A DNA stretch of 64,000 nt from Caldifarciminota bacterium (GCA_020349965.1 CP070705.1:278936-342935); one strand, 5' to 3'; shown: positions 1 to 8,724, counted from the first letter of the stretch. A program made the numbers and translations. Notes: a model not told the origin generated them from the sequence alone.

Positions 1-47
1 AGACCAAGAAATATCGGGACAACTATGACATAATATATTTCATTCAT
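1..47 (-). CDS. start of another complex I-like membrane subunit (partial)
   Basis: An ATG at 47, 2 nt after the stop of the upstream antiporter gene, opens a frame that runs off the window after 15 codons (MNEIYYVIVVPIFLG). The hydrophobic start resembles NuoL/M/N-type subunits, and its position in the hydrogenase operon fits a second antiporter-like subunit. Too little is visible to name it. Confidence 0.5.
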   Translation of the reverse strand, partial: MNEIYYVIVVPIFLG

Positions 48-49
48 TT

Positions 50-1258
50 CTACAATCCCCCTGCGGTCAGATAATGCCCCGGCTGATAGAAGAATATTCC
101 GAGCAGAAGTGATACGAAAGCAAGTATCAAGGCAACGGCGACACCCGCATAACTTGGCCGTTTTGCACGCAATTTGTAGACATCACACCGCTCACCGAAG
201 AAGAGTTCGTGGTAGAACCGCGTGTTGTACAGCAGCGTGAAAATAGCAGCTACTATTGCACCGATGCCAAAATAAGCGGTCTTTTCCACGGCGCCGATGA
301 CCACGGTCAGCTTCGAGAAAAACCCGACCATTGGGAAAAATCCGATGATCGAACCAACCAACATTGCCATCGAAACACCAAGCACCGGTGACAGTCTCAG
401 CAGGCAGGCGACATTTCTCAAGTCATCTTCACCAGTGGCATCCTCGATCACACCAACACCGAAGAAAAGACCCGATTTCGCAAGGGCATGAGCCGCAATG
501 TACAGGACGCCTCCGAGTATGCCATACGTTCCGCCGACGGCAAAGGCCAGCATGATGAAACCAAGCTGGCTTATGGTCGAAAACGCAAGTAGGCTGCGGA
601 GCTTATTGACGCGCAGAGCAACACCACCACCGATGATGCTCGAAACAATGGCTATCCAGGCAACCGTATTAAGAAAACCGCCTGCCCCGTAGGCACCGAC
701 CGTGAACAGACGTAGAAACAGAATAGCGCCAAGGTTCTCGGTTATTCCTGCAAGACTGGCACCGATCGCAGACGGTATAGCATTATACGCAGGCGCCAAC
801 CAGATATGGAGTGGGATCGTCACCGATTTCGTAAGTATGCCAACCAAGATCAGAATCGCCGCTGTATCACTTATTACATTGATCTCGAAGATATTGAAGG
901 TCCCGTTGTCGATGTACAATAACTGGATACCTATAAGCATCAATGTTGCTGCAGCAAAATTGATGAGAAAAGTGAAACTTGCCGCCGATATCTCCTTGTC
1001 TCCACGGTAGTAGGCTACTGCCCTCCACACCGAAAAAGTAGAAATCTCCCAAAGGATGAAGATCAATAACAGATTGTAGGAAAGAGCAACACCCACACCG
1101 GATCCGACAATGAGAAGCAACATCAAATAGTATTCCAGTCGGTGTCCCTTCTCTCGATTCGTAGCAAGACCGTATATGAGAGACATAAGACCAACAAAGA
1201 CGAATATGGCACTGAGGAACATGCCGTAGTGGTCAACGAAAAAATCAAATCCGATCAT
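50..1258 (-). CDS. NuoL/M/N-type proton (or Na+) antiporter subunit of group 4 hydrogenase
   Basis: A 402-residue, highly hydrophobic protein with about 12 predicted membrane segments. It carries the complex I antiporter signature: a Glu in a membrane helix (LLLIFILWEIST, ~residue 71), a Lys in the ILTKSVTIPLHIWLAPAYNAIPS stretch (~142-164) and a later Lys helix (AAHALAKSGLFF). Subunits of this family (MbhH, HyfB/F, NuoM) couple electron flow to ion pumping. The gene overlaps the hydrogenase large subunit gene by 4 nt (ATGA), so it belongs to the same transcript. It is shorter than NuoM (about 500), as in several energy-converting hydrogenases. Which ion is moved cannot be read from the sequence. 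Confidence 0.88.
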   Translation of the reverse strand: MIGFDFFVDHYGMFLSAIFVFVGLMSLIYGLATNREKGHRLEYYLMLLLIVGSGVGVALSYNLLLIFILWEISTFSVWRAVAYYRGDKEISAASFTFLINFAAATLMLIGIQLLYIDNGTFNIFEINVISDTAAILILVGILTKSVTIPLHIWLAPAYNAIPSAIGASLAGITENLGAILFLRLFTVGAYGAGGFLNTVAWIAIVSSIIGGGVALRVNKLRSLLAFSTISQLGFIMLAFAVGGTYGILGGVLYIAAHALAKSGLFFGVGVIEDATGEDDLRNVACLLRLSPVLGVSMAMLVGSIIGFFPMVGFFSKLTVVIGAVEKTAYFGIGAIVAAIFTLLYNTRFYHELFFGERCDVYKLRAKRPSYAGVAVALILAFVSLLLGIFFYQPGHYLTAGGL

Positions 1259-2430
1259 CGCCGATATCTCCTTCTTAGTACTTCGGTCTTTTGCCGCGAA
1301 AGTGTGAGCAAATCATTGCCTGTGAATTTCTTCTTACCGTTCTCGATAACGACGGTCCTTTCCGTACAGCAATAGCACGGATCGACTGCTGCAAGCACCA
1401 GGGCAGCATCGGCTATTGAATACCCCCGGACCGCAACTGCGTTCGACGGAATGTTCATGTAGCTAGGCGCCCTTATTTTGTGCCGCACCGGCATGTTCGA
1501 ACCGTCCGACCGAACGTAGTGAAAGACCTCGCCACGCGGCGCTTCATGCCGACCGATACCCTCACCAGACGGGATTTCGTCAACCCGGGCCGCGATGGGA
1601 CCATCAGGGATATCCTTCAAGCACTGACGGACTATCTTGATCGATTCAAAGCACTCGAGCAACCTCACCTTAGCCTTTGCCAGGATGTCGCCCTCATCGA
1701 ATGCAATCAAATCCCAATCTACCTTGTCGTATGCGTCATACGGATCGTCTTTGCGCACATCTATCGCGTACCCGGAACCACGGGCCGTGGGTCCGAGTAC
1801 TCCGTATGCGATGGCATCTTCCTTGGAGAGCACGCCGACGTTTTCGAGCCGGGCAAGTATGACCGGATCGTCGAGGACCGCTTTTGTGAACATATGCGTC
1901 TTCTCCTCGACGAGGTCCAGATATTCCTCGATCTTTCCGTAATGCTCGGGCAGGATGTCACGCCGTGCACCGCCGACCCTGTTTATCGCATAATGGTTGC
2001 GGTTGCCCATGATCAGTTCGAAAATATCGAGCAGAGGTTCACGGTAACGCCATACCCACATCCAGACGGTATTGTATCCGATGAAGTGACCGGCCAGCCC
2101 AACCCACAGGTAGTGTGAGTGAATCCTCTCTAACTCGCCGATGATCGTCCTGATATACTGACCCCGCGGAGGTACGGTAATTCCGGCCGCATCTTCGACC
2201 GCCATCACATAAGCATAAGGGTGGGAGTCAGAACAAATACCGCAAATTCTTTCGACAAGAAAAGGTATCTGATCATAGGTCATCTTCTGTGCAAGAAATT
2301 CGTGGCCGCGGTGGTTGTATCCGATGTTGATTTCGAGATCGATGACTTTTTCACCTTCGACAATGAGTTTAAAGAATTCGGGTTCCTCCTGCAAAGGATG
2401 ATACGGTCCAATCGGGACTATCCTCTTCAT
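1255..2430 (-). CDS. group 4 [NiFe] hydrogenase large (catalytic) subunit, NuoD-like
   Basis: A 391-residue protein of the HycE/EchE/MbhL family, the site of H2 production or oxidation facing the cytoplasm. Both nickel-binding pairs are present: RICGICSDSHPYAY near residue 62 and DPCYCCTER near residue 350. These four Cys separate a real hydrogenase from the metal-free NuoD of complex I. About 40 residues follow the second pair; in this family the tail is removed by a HycI-type protease, which is encoded nearby (8248-8724). The gene overlaps both neighbours by 4 nt. An extra Cys inside the C-terminal motif (CYCC instead of the usual CxxC with Ser or Ile) is unusual. Confidence 0.93.
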   Translation of the reverse strand: MKRIVPIGPYHPLQEEPEFFKLIVEGEKVIDLEINIGYNHRGHEFLAQKMTYDQIPFLVERICGICSDSHPYAYVMAVEDAAGITVPPRGQYIRTIIGELERIHSHYLWVGLAGHFIGYNTVWMWVWRYREPLLDIFELIMGNRNHYAINRVGGARRDILPEHYGKIEEYLDLVEEKTHMFTKAVLDDPVILARLENVGVLSKEDAIAYGVLGPTARGSGYAIDVRKDDPYDAYDKVDWDLIAFDEGDILAKAKVRLLECFESIKIVRQCLKDIPDGPIAARVDEIPSGEGIGRHEAPRGEVFHYVRSDGSNMPVRHKIRAPSYMNIPSNAVAVRGYSIADAALVLAAVDPCYCCTERTVVIENGKKKFTGNDLLTLSRQKTEVLRRRYRR

Positions 2431-2915
2431 CGTTCCTCCACGCTCTTTTGGATCTTCAAACCCTCGTGCTCATCTGCATAATCACGGCGCAGCGGATACA
2501 GATCCTCGGGCCATGTCTCCGCGGTAAGCAAGGGAACAAGATTCGGGTGTCCAGTGAACTTAACACCGAGCAGCTCGTGGATCTCACGCTCGATCCAATT
2601 CGCGGCAGGCAGAAAGTCAGCAAGGCTCTTGATCGTCGGTTCGTCTTTCGGTACCACGGTCTTTATGTTGTAGTATGTCCCGCTGGGATCGTGCGAGAAG
2701 TGATAGAGGATTTCTATACCTTCCCGCTTGTCGATCCCGGTTGCGATGGAAAGACGGCAACCTTTCTTCTCGAAAAGGAATTTTGCCAACTCGTACACAT
2801 CATCCCTCGGGACGCTGATATAGGTGCGGCGCGGAGCATGTATCTTCACTGATGCGTTGGCAAAGAGTGCGCCGATTTCATCCAAAATTTCTTTCGAATA
2901 TTCTTTCTTCATCAT
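2427..2915 (-). CDS. NuoC-like subunit of group 4 hydrogenase (30-kDa family)
   Basis: A 162-residue soluble subunit of the respiratory-chain 30-kDa/NuoC family. The hallmark stretch is at residues ~107-140: AANWIEREIHELLGVKFTGHPN followed by a run matching the family pattern LYPLRRDY. In complex I-like enzymes it docks the large subunit to the rest of the hydrophilic arm. It lies between the small- and large-subunit genes, overlapping both. Either of two adjacent ATGs (2915 or 2912) could be the start; the second fits the family equally well. Confidence 0.9.
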   Translation of the reverse strand: MMKKEYSKEILDEIGALFANASVKIHAPRRTYISVPRDDVYELAKFLFEKKGCRLSIATGIDKREGIEILYHFSHDPSGTYYNIKTVVPKDEPTIKSLADFLPAANWIEREIHELLGVKFTGHPNLVPLLTAETWPEDLYPLRRDYADEHEGLKIQKSVEER

Positions 2916-3328
2916 AACCTCTTGAGTGCCTTCACAACACCACTGATTATCGCCTCAGGTTTCGGTGGACAACCTGGGATATAGACATCAACCGGAAGGT
3001 ATTTGTCATATGGTCCCACCACATTGTATGAAGTAGCAAACATATGATTGTCGCATGTACATGTGCCTATGCAGATAACAAGACATGGTTTGGGAGTCTG
3101 TTCGTACACGCGAAGCACGCGGGACAGAGACTTTCGGTTAAGCACCCCGGTGACGAGTAAGGCATCAGCATGCCTGGGTGAACCGACCAACACGATGCCG
3201 AAACGCTCAACATCCCAGCGTGGGGTTATAACATCGAGTATCTCGATGTCACAGTTATTGCAGGATGCCGCTGCCACGTGAAATACCCAAGGCGATTTTT
3301 TCAATCCCCATAGTTTGGCATTCGCCAT
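2912..3328 (-). CDS. group 4 [NiFe] hydrogenase small subunit, NuoB-like
   Basis: A 138-residue protein of the NuoB/HycG/EchC/MbhJ family that carries the [4Fe-4S] cluster next to the NiFe site. The four cluster Cys are visible: two in AASCNNCDIEILD (~residues 24 and 27), one in ICIGTCTCDN (~88-92) and one in IPGCPPKPEAI (~118). It lacks the long N-terminal part of classical hydrogenase small subunits, as expected for group 4. It sits between the NuoH-like and NuoC-like genes with 11 nt to the former. Confidence 0.91.
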   Translation of the reverse strand: MANAKLWGLKKSPWVFHVAAASCNNCDIEILDVITPRWDVERFGIVLVGSPRHADALLVTGVLNRKSLSRVLRVYEQTPKPCLVICIGTCTCDNHMFATSYNVVGPYDKYLPVDVYIPGCPPKPEAIISGVVKALKRL

Positions 3329-3339
3329 ATCATTCTCCT

Positions 3340-4260
3340 TTATAAACCGTAAACTGCGAGGATCAATCCAGCGATCGACAAGACCCCTATCCCTAACCAG
3401 AAGAACCTGAGTGATTGGTCGATCCTGATCCGCGGATTGGTATTCTTAATCAGTACTATGAGTACCACTATCAGAAGGAATTTTGGAATTGCCCACCAGT
3501 TGCCGAAACCTCCCCAGAGAACCGAAATGAGAAACAGCGGCAAGAGAAATAACATCATCGCGCGCACAACACGGTACATCGCAAAAGCAACCCCCGAGTA
3601 TTCAATGTAAGGACCAGCCATGATCTCCTGCTCGGCCTCAGGCATATCGAACGGCACGAAACCCAACTTAGCCTGCGTCGAAAGCAGGATGACAATCGCA
3701 GCTATGACGCCCGAAATTGAGTACAGAAATGGCCCGCTCGCTTGCTGCGCGATAATAATATCGCCGAATCGTATGCTACCACCGGCTTTGAGGATGATGG
3801 ATGCCATGGTAATCAAGAAAGGAAGCTCATATGCAAAGTATTGAGTCATCTCACGTGATACACCGACGCTCGCCAGCGGGTTCTTCGATACCGAACCCCC
3901 CAGCATAATTCCCAATGGAGGAAGGGCAAGGAGATAGATCATGACGATCAAATCGCCCACGAAGGTACTGCCCGGGTCCATGTTCATCGAAAAAAGCATA
4001 ACCGCCAATATGCTCATCGCCACCAGACCGAGTACAGGTGCCAAGAGGAAGAGCACTTTGGAGACCCCTTCCGGGATGATGGTTTCCTTTAGTAGCAATT
4101 TCAGAAAATCAGCATACGGCTGATACCACGGCGGACCAACACGCCAATGAATCCGCGCCGTTACCTTTCGGTCAATCCATGTGAGGAAAAGACCTACAAC
4201 AGACGTGAAAAGGAAACCAGGGAATATTAGATATGAGAAAAGAATTCTGATTACGCTCAT
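3340..4260 (-). CDS. NuoH-like membrane anchor subunit of group 4 hydrogenase
   Basis: A 306-residue membrane protein with about 8 helices, of the NuoH/HycD/EchB/MbhM family that links the hydrophilic arm to the ion-pumping arm. Typical family stretches are DRKVTARIHWRVGPPWYQPYAD near the N-terminus and the acidic loop PFDMPEAEQEIMAG at ~200-215, which in complex I lines the quinone/ion channel entrance. The gene overlaps the ferredoxin-like gene upstream by 4 nt. No quinone-site diagnosis can be made. Confidence 0.92.
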   Translation of the reverse strand: MSVIRILFSYLIFPGFLFTSVVGLFLTWIDRKVTARIHWRVGPPWYQPYADFLKLLLKETIIPEGVSKVLFLLAPVLGLVAMSILAVMLFSMNMDPGSTFVGDLIVMIYLLALPPLGIMLGGSVSKNPLASVGVSREMTQYFAYELPFLITMASIILKAGGSIRFGDIIIAQQASGPFLYSISGVIAAIVILLSTQAKLGFVPFDMPEAEQEIMAGPYIEYSGVAFAMYRVVRAMMLFLLPLFLISVLWGGFGNWWAIPKFLLIVVLIVLIKNTNPRIRIDQSLRFFWLGIGVLSIAGLILAVYGL

Positions 4261-4727
4261 GCCTTTCTCCTGAAAAACAGATCCTTAGACACCATTCTCA
4301 TGCCGATTTCGTGTCGCTTTATTTCGTCGTCGGATAACCACTGCAAAGCACCCGAAGAACATGCCGCCACGCACCGTGGACCTCCTTCACGATCAGCACA
4401 GAGACTACACTTCTGGGAGATATGCCGGACGAGAGGTGCATCGATCACACCGAATGGACACGCAAACGCACAACTCTTGCATCCGATACAGACCATTGCC
4501 GAACGAATTACGAGCCCGGTTTTTTCATCCTTGGTGATCGCTTCGACCGGGCAGGAAGCAAGGCACAATGGTTGTTTACAGTGCTTGCACGCCAGCGGGA
4601 GGTAGGCAGCACCGGCTATGTCGCCGTGCCGAATGCGCGCCTCACCTTTGAATGCTGCCTTGCAGGCGGCCTCGCAGGACCGACACCCGCAACACAGATC
4701 AAGGTCCAATACTATTCTTCTCTGCAT
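4257..4727 (-). CDS. polyferredoxin-like 4x[4Fe-4S] electron-transfer subunit (HycB/HydN type)
   Basis: A 156-residue cytoplasmic iron-sulphur protein. Cys motifs for about four [4Fe-4S] clusters are visible: CCGCRSCEAACK (residues 12-23), CKHCKQPLCLASCPVEAI (~47-64), CIGCKSCAFACPFGVID (~81-97) and CSLCADREGGPRCVAACS (~106-123). This is the HycB/HydN arrangement that wires a molybdopterin-type subunit to hydrogenase. It starts 16 nt inside the end of the molybdopterin-fold gene, and a GAGGTG ribosome site precedes the ATG. Confidence 0.9.
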   Translation of the reverse strand: MQRRIVLDLDLCCGCRSCEAACKAAFKGEARIRHGDIAGAAYLPLACKHCKQPLCLASCPVEAITKDEKTGLVIRSAMVCIGCKSCAFACPFGVIDAPLVRHISQKCSLCADREGGPRCVAACSSGALQWLSDDEIKRHEIGMRMVSKDLFFRRKA

Positions 4728-6286
4728 ATTTTCACCTCGGTTGGAATGAAATTAACTGAACGGAGATCTGTATCGATATCGTATTCGAAAAGCTTCCTCG
4801 CACCCGGTGTCTCTGCTGGCACTGTAACGACACCCTGGCTGACATCTTCGGTCAATCTCACTGTCATGTGCTCGACACCCTGCTTCGAAGTGACTTTGAC
4901 GATATCATTGGACGCAATGTTCAATTCCATCGCGTCTGCAGGGTTCATCTTGAGCGATGCTTCCTCGAAGAAACCAAGGAAGTTAAAAGCTATCTTCTCA
5001 CCCATTAACCTCAAACCTTTCCCCTTGACCAGGGTCGCTTCTGATATTCGCCGTGCCCGTTCCTTGATATCCAGCTTGTGGTCGGGTACACTCAGCTGCT
5101 TACCCTTACCAGAACCACCAGACAAAGGCCCAATGATTTCTTCGATCGATCTCGCACCGCTCGGCGGTTCAATACCGCCGAGTAACTTCTTCTTCCCGAA
5201 CGAAGTATATACAGTACCCTCTTTCTCAAGCGTGAGCGGCACAGGAACCATCGTATAACCACTGTGCTTCAAAGTAGACGTAGCATACATTTCAAGGTTC
5301 TTTAAATCCGGTGCCACCTGGGGATAGTAGAAAGGAAAGAGTTCGCCAAAATTAACCAGGTATTTGATCTTCTTCTTTTTCGCCATCTCCATGATCGACC
5401 CAAAACCCTTATTGCCTTCATACCCCGCAAACTCGACCAACGGCACGATCTTCATGCGACCGTAGCCTTCCAATTCGCTGATGCCTTCGGCACAAAGCGC
5501 CGGATCGTATGTATGACCAAATGACAGACAAGCGAAAACAATGCTGTTCTTAGAATCTTTGATCCTGCGGGATACGTCTTTTATGATCGCTCGGTCGATC
5601 CCCGTCACCTTGGTTGCATCTATACCTTCGAAGTTTTTCTGCGCGAGTGCGAATAATAGCAGAGGTTCGGTACCGACATTCACTCTCAGGAATTGATCGG
5701 CAAACCCGGCAGTATGAGTGTGCAGCGAATCGATCACGATCAAACCGTTTTTTCGGTCTTTCAATTTCCAATCGATTATCGCCTGCGATACCATCGGGGT
5801 CTGATTGAACGGGTCGCCGAGGATGACGACAAGCTGCGTTTTCTGGAGATTGGACACATCAAAGGATTCGTCGAGAAAAGGCTCCAGATGACTCTCCGGC
5901 TCAAAGTATGTCGAAGCTATGTTTTCGATGCCGACCTTTTCACAGAAGCCGATTATTGCCGCATACTCCTCGGGTGTAACATTACGATCGAAAGTGACTG
6001 CAGTGCTCTTCGGGCTGCCGAACACTTTTGTCAAATCCTTCTTCATCTTAGCCCAAGCGACAGGCTTGCCGTCTTTCATCGGCACGGCCAACCTGCGTGG
6101 GTGATTGAGATACATTGCGGCTGCGCTGCCCCTCGGACATAACCTGCCACCGCTGCTCCCGTCTTTCGCGTATTCCACACCCTTGATTCCGAAATCATCG
6201 TAGATAACACCGAATTCGCAGCCGTAACTGCAGAATGGACAAAGTGCCTTCTTTATGGTGATCGCCTTGGGATTGATATTCTTCAT
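4712..6286 (-). CDS. molybdopterin-oxidoreductase-fold subunit (NuoG/FdhF-like), apparently without a Mo ligand
   Basis: About 524 residues with an N-terminal [4Fe-4S] motif CPFCSYGC...RLCPRGSAA (~residues 15-50), a central molybdopterin-binding fold and a C-terminal dinucleotide-binding domain (~420-520, MNPADAMELNIASNDIVKV). Formate dehydrogenases of this family have a Cys or Sec ligand around residue 140-190. I see neither there: the corresponding region reads NIASTYFEPES and no TGA interrupts the frame. It may therefore be a NuoG-like electron relay rather than a formate dehydrogenase. The start was set at the ATG at 6286, which overlaps the upstream stop as ATGA and has a GAGGAG site; a longer frame to 6322 exists but would overlap more. 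Confidence 0.82.
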   Translation of the reverse strand: MKNINPKAITIKKALCPFCSYGCEFGVIYDDFGIKGVEYAKDGSSGGRLCPRGSAAAMYLNHPRRLAVPMKDGKPVAWAKMKKDLTKVFGSPKSTAVTFDRNVTPEEYAAIIGFCEKVGIENIASTYFEPESHLEPFLDESFDVSNLQKTQLVVILGDPFNQTPMVSQAIIDWKLKDRKNGLIVIDSLHTHTAGFADQFLRVNVGTEPLLLFALAQKNFEGIDATKVTGIDRAIIKDVSRRIKDSKNSIVFACLSFGHTYDPALCAEGISELEGYGRMKIVPLVEFAGYEGNKGFGSIMEMAKKKKIKYLVNFGELFPFYYPQVAPDLKNLEMYATSTLKHSGYTMVPVPLTLEKEGTVYTSFGKKKLLGGIEPPSGARSIEEIIGPLSGGSGKGKQLSVPDHKLDIKERARRISEATLVKGKGLRLMGEKIAFNFLGFFEEASLKMNPADAMELNIASNDIVKVTSKQGVEHMTVRLTEDVSQGVVTVPAETPGARKLFEYDIDTDLRSVNFIPTEVKICREE

Positions 6287-7098
6287 AGAAACGGCTCCTC
6301 GATATCCTTTACGTCCTGCCATGTAAGGACCGGACCATCCTTACACACGTAGAATTTGCCAACGCGGCAGTGGTTGCACTTACCCAAACCGCACGACATG
6401 TTCTTTTCCATTGATAGATATATGTTCTCATGCCTGAACCCGGCTTCGATCAGTTTCTGTGTCGAGAATTTCATCATGAGCGGCGGGCCGCAAACGATGG
6501 TGGGCGAAGTCTTCACGTCGACCGGGATCTTATCTAGAATCACCGTGACCACGCCAACCCTGCCACGCCATGATCCATCGCCGACGTCCACGGTTAGCAG
6601 TAGGTCAACACGGTCGATCTTTTGCCACTCAGGAATCAGGTGTTTGTATACTATATCCTGCGGCGTTCTAGCTCCATACCTGATGTAAATCTTCTTGTAG
6701 CTTTTCAAGTCGTGTAGCAAAGCGAGAAACAGGGATCGCAGAGGAGCAAATCCGACGCCACCGCCAACGATGAACACCTCTTTACCTTTGAAGTGCTCCA
6801 GCGGATATGGTTTTCCAAAAGGTCCCCTCACTCCAACAAGGTCGCCCTCCTTCAGCTTGAATAGACCATCGGTCACGCGTCCCACCTTCATGATGGTGAA
6901 TTCAAGGTCTTTGTCGTAAGGAGAAGAAGACGGAGTGAACGGCGCTTCGCCGACACCGGGAATGGTCAATTCGGCGAATTGACCGGCCTCGAATTCTATC
7001 GGCTTACCTTCTAGGACGAAGGTGGTGATATTCGATGTCTCAGGCGTTATCTTCTTGATTTTGACCGGGATTGGATAATAGGGATTCATACGTTCCAT
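6283..7098 (-). CDS. FAD/NAD(P)-binding electron-transfer subunit, sulfhydrogenase gamma (HydG/AsrB) type
   Basis: About 271 residues of the ferredoxin-NADP reductase superfamily. It has an FAD-binding barrel (RGPFGKPYPLEHF), a nucleotide-binding Rossmann stretch (FIVGGGVGFAPLRSLF), a CGPPLMM motif and a C-terminal 2Fe-2S-type Cys set (MSCGLGKCNHCRVGKFYVCKDG). In sulfhydrogenases this subunit exchanges electrons with NAD(P)H. The ATG at 7098 was chosen because an AAGGGAG site lies 6-7 nt upstream; this gives a 13-nt overlap with the beta-type gene. Its presence suggests that this hydrogenase complex can use NAD(P)(H) rather than only ferredoxin. Confidence 0.88.
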   Translation of the reverse strand: MERMNPYYPIPVKIKKITPETSNITTFVLEGKPIEFEAGQFAELTIPGVGEAPFTPSSSPYDKDLEFTIMKVGRVTDGLFKLKEGDLVGVRGPFGKPYPLEHFKGKEVFIVGGGVGFAPLRSLFLALLHDLKSYKKIYIRYGARTPQDIVYKHLIPEWQKIDRVDLLLTVDVGDGSWRGRVGVVTVILDKIPVDVKTSPTIVCGPPLMMKFSTQKLIEAGFRHENIYLSMEKNMSCGLGKCNHCRVGKFYVCKDGPVLTWQDVKDIEEPFL

Positions 7099-8090
7099 AG
7101 GATCTCCCTTATGTCGATCTTTGACGAACAGCCTAATAGGCATCTGCCACAGCCTGAACAAGCGTAGACCTTCTCATATTTAGAGAAAAAGTCGAATTTG
7201 CATTGAAAGCGGTTCCAAAAACGCTCATCGATGCGGCTGCGCGGATTTGCGCCACCACCAACACGAGCGTACGCCGCATAGTAGCATGCATCCCACAATC
7301 TTACTCGTTCGATATCCTTCCCTCTCTTGTAGTCCCCAAGCAGAAAACAGTAGCATGTTGGACAACTATGAAGACATGCATGGCACTCAACACACTCGTC
7401 CCGCGCATCACGTATACGTTCTCTATCCGCGGCCGCGACCCGGTCGGGCAAATCCTTCTTGAAAGGTTTACTATTAATACTACTCAGTTTCTTGACCGCC
7501 TTTTCACGAGCCGCCTTGCGGTCCTTCTCATCTTCCTCCTTCGCTTCAACGAAAAGGCTTTTGTACGCATTTATTATCGCCTCGCCTCTCTTCGTGAATG
7601 CCTCAAACAACAATCCGCTGCCAACTTTGGTGAAGTTCAGATCACTAACGGCATCGCCATACGGGTTTAGTCCCAGGAGATTGCAGAAACATGAATCTTC
7701 GGGCTCTGGACAATCGGCTGAAATTATGATCGTCTTATCCCTGCGCGCTTTGTATAATGGGTCAACTGGATCCCAGCCCATGAAAACGCGGTCATATATG
7801 TCGATTCCCTTCAAATCACAATTCTTGACACCAAGAAGGTATCTTTTTTCGACCGGAATTGCCTCATCCTTGGGAAATTTCGCGACGGTACCGCGAACCG
7901 GAAAGAAGAATTGTTTTATGTTCTCTGCGGTTCTGATCCTGTCAAAACCTGGCTGGAACGGACTATTCTCGTCAAACCTGACGAGATGCGTCTTCCCTTC
8001 CTCGAACGTCGGGAAAAAAAGTGACCAATCTCTTGATAGCTCCTTTACAAATGTCAATAGTTTATCTGGGGATAGTAGATAGGATTTCAT
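7086..8090 (-). CDS. [4Fe-4S] electron-transfer subunit, sulfhydrogenase beta (HydB/AsrA) type
   Basis: A 334-residue protein, close to the length of archaeal HydB. The C-terminal half holds two ferredoxin-like Cys sets, CVECHACLHSCPTCYC (~residues 240-255) and CSGCGRCLLGCS (~314-325); the N-terminal half resembles the HydB/AsrA domain and carries two further Cys in DCPEPEDSCFC. It is the first gene of the hydrogenase operon. A TTGACA-16-TATAAT promoter ends 8 nt before its ATG, so its mRNA is predicted to be leaderless or nearly so. Confidence 0.87.
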   Translation of the reverse strand: MKSYLLSPDKLLTFVKELSRDWSLFFPTFEEGKTHLVRFDENSPFQPGFDRIRTAENIKQFFFPVRGTVAKFPKDEAIPVEKRYLLGVKNCDLKGIDIYDRVFMGWDPVDPLYKARRDKTIIISADCPEPEDSCFCNLLGLNPYGDAVSDLNFTKVGSGLLFEAFTKRGEAIINAYKSLFVEAKEEDEKDRKAAREKAVKKLSSINSKPFKKDLPDRVAAADRERIRDARDECVECHACLHSCPTCYCFLLGDYKRGKDIERVRLWDACYYAAYARVGGGANPRSRIDERFWNRFQCKFDFFSKYEKVYACSGCGRCLLGCSSKIDIREILWNV

Positions 8091-8098
8091 AGAAATGT

Positions 8099-8126
8099 AT
8101 TATACCAATTTTGCATACCCTGTCAA
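8099..8126 (-). promoter_or_regulatory. sigma70-type promoter of the hydrogenase operon
   Basis: On the minus strand TTGACA (8126-8121), a 16-nt spacer and TATAAT (8104-8099). The ATG at 8090 is 8 nt past the -10 box, so transcription should begin almost at the start codon. Confidence 0.8.
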
Positions 8127-8247
8127 CACTCTACGCCAAACAGAGCCTTGACCAATATGATCGAATGGCAACCTTGAAGTGTCGCGCGAATTAATATGAC
8201 ATTCCATGTAGGGGTCCAGTATCAGCTTGCGGTTTGATTCTAAGAGA

Positions 8248-8724
8248 TTATCTGAGTTGTTCAGATAATACCTCATACATTTTTATTATATCAAGTCCGT
8301 GCATGTTGTCAACATTGTTCAAAGCCGAAATCAAGCGGTCAGCCACTGCTCTGACCCCGGGTGAGATCTGCGAATAGGATTGCACAGGCACCCCCAGGAA
8401 AAGAATGTCCTTCACGCCATTTTCTCTTAAGAATTCATACATCGCAGCAAGAGACAGGCAATGGCCCGAAACCGAGGGAGGGGCCTTCCTGGCAATCTCG
8501 TCATTCCTCAATAGCACACTCTCCTTTTCACCTTGTCTGATAGTATCGAAGAATAGAACGATATCGGGCGAGTGCGAAACTATCACGTTCAGGTAGTTTT
8601 CCGGATGGATGCCGCAGTCAATCTTTCTGAGCGTGTCCCCTTCATGCAACCCATCTATGATGAAGGGCCCAAATGCATCGTCTCCACGTTCGATGTTACC
8701 GATCCCGCATGCTACAACTCGCAT
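8248..8724 (-). CDS. hydrogenase maturation protease (HycI/HyaD family)
   Basis: A 158-residue peptidase of family M52/HyaD that trims the C-terminal tail of the [NiFe] large subunit after nickel insertion. The family start GIGNIERGDDAFGPFIID (residues ~7-24) with its metal-binding Asp, the following DCGIHPENYL and the FFDTIR segment are visible. It is encoded upstream of and in the same direction as the hydrogenase operon, but from its own promoter 5 nt before its ATG. The likely substrate is the large subunit at 1255-2430. Confidence 0.88.
   Translation of the reverse strand: MRVVACGIGNIERGDDAFGPFIIDGLHEGDTLRKIDCGIHPENYLNVIVSHSPDIVLFFDTIRQGEKESVLLRNDEIARKAPPSVSGHCLSLAAMYEFLRENGVKDILFLGVPVQSYSQISPGVRAVADRLISALNNVDNMHGLDIIKMYEVLSEQLR

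Noticed and set aside
1480-2118. 212-residue plus-strand frame across the hydrogenase large subunit gene
   Set aside because: It is the antisense shadow of a gene with clear NiFe motifs and has no signal of its own.
4712-6286. Formate dehydrogenase (formate hydrogenlyase) call
   Set aside because: No Cys or in-frame TGA is visible at the Mo-ligand position and the protein is short, so the NuoG-like reading is safer.
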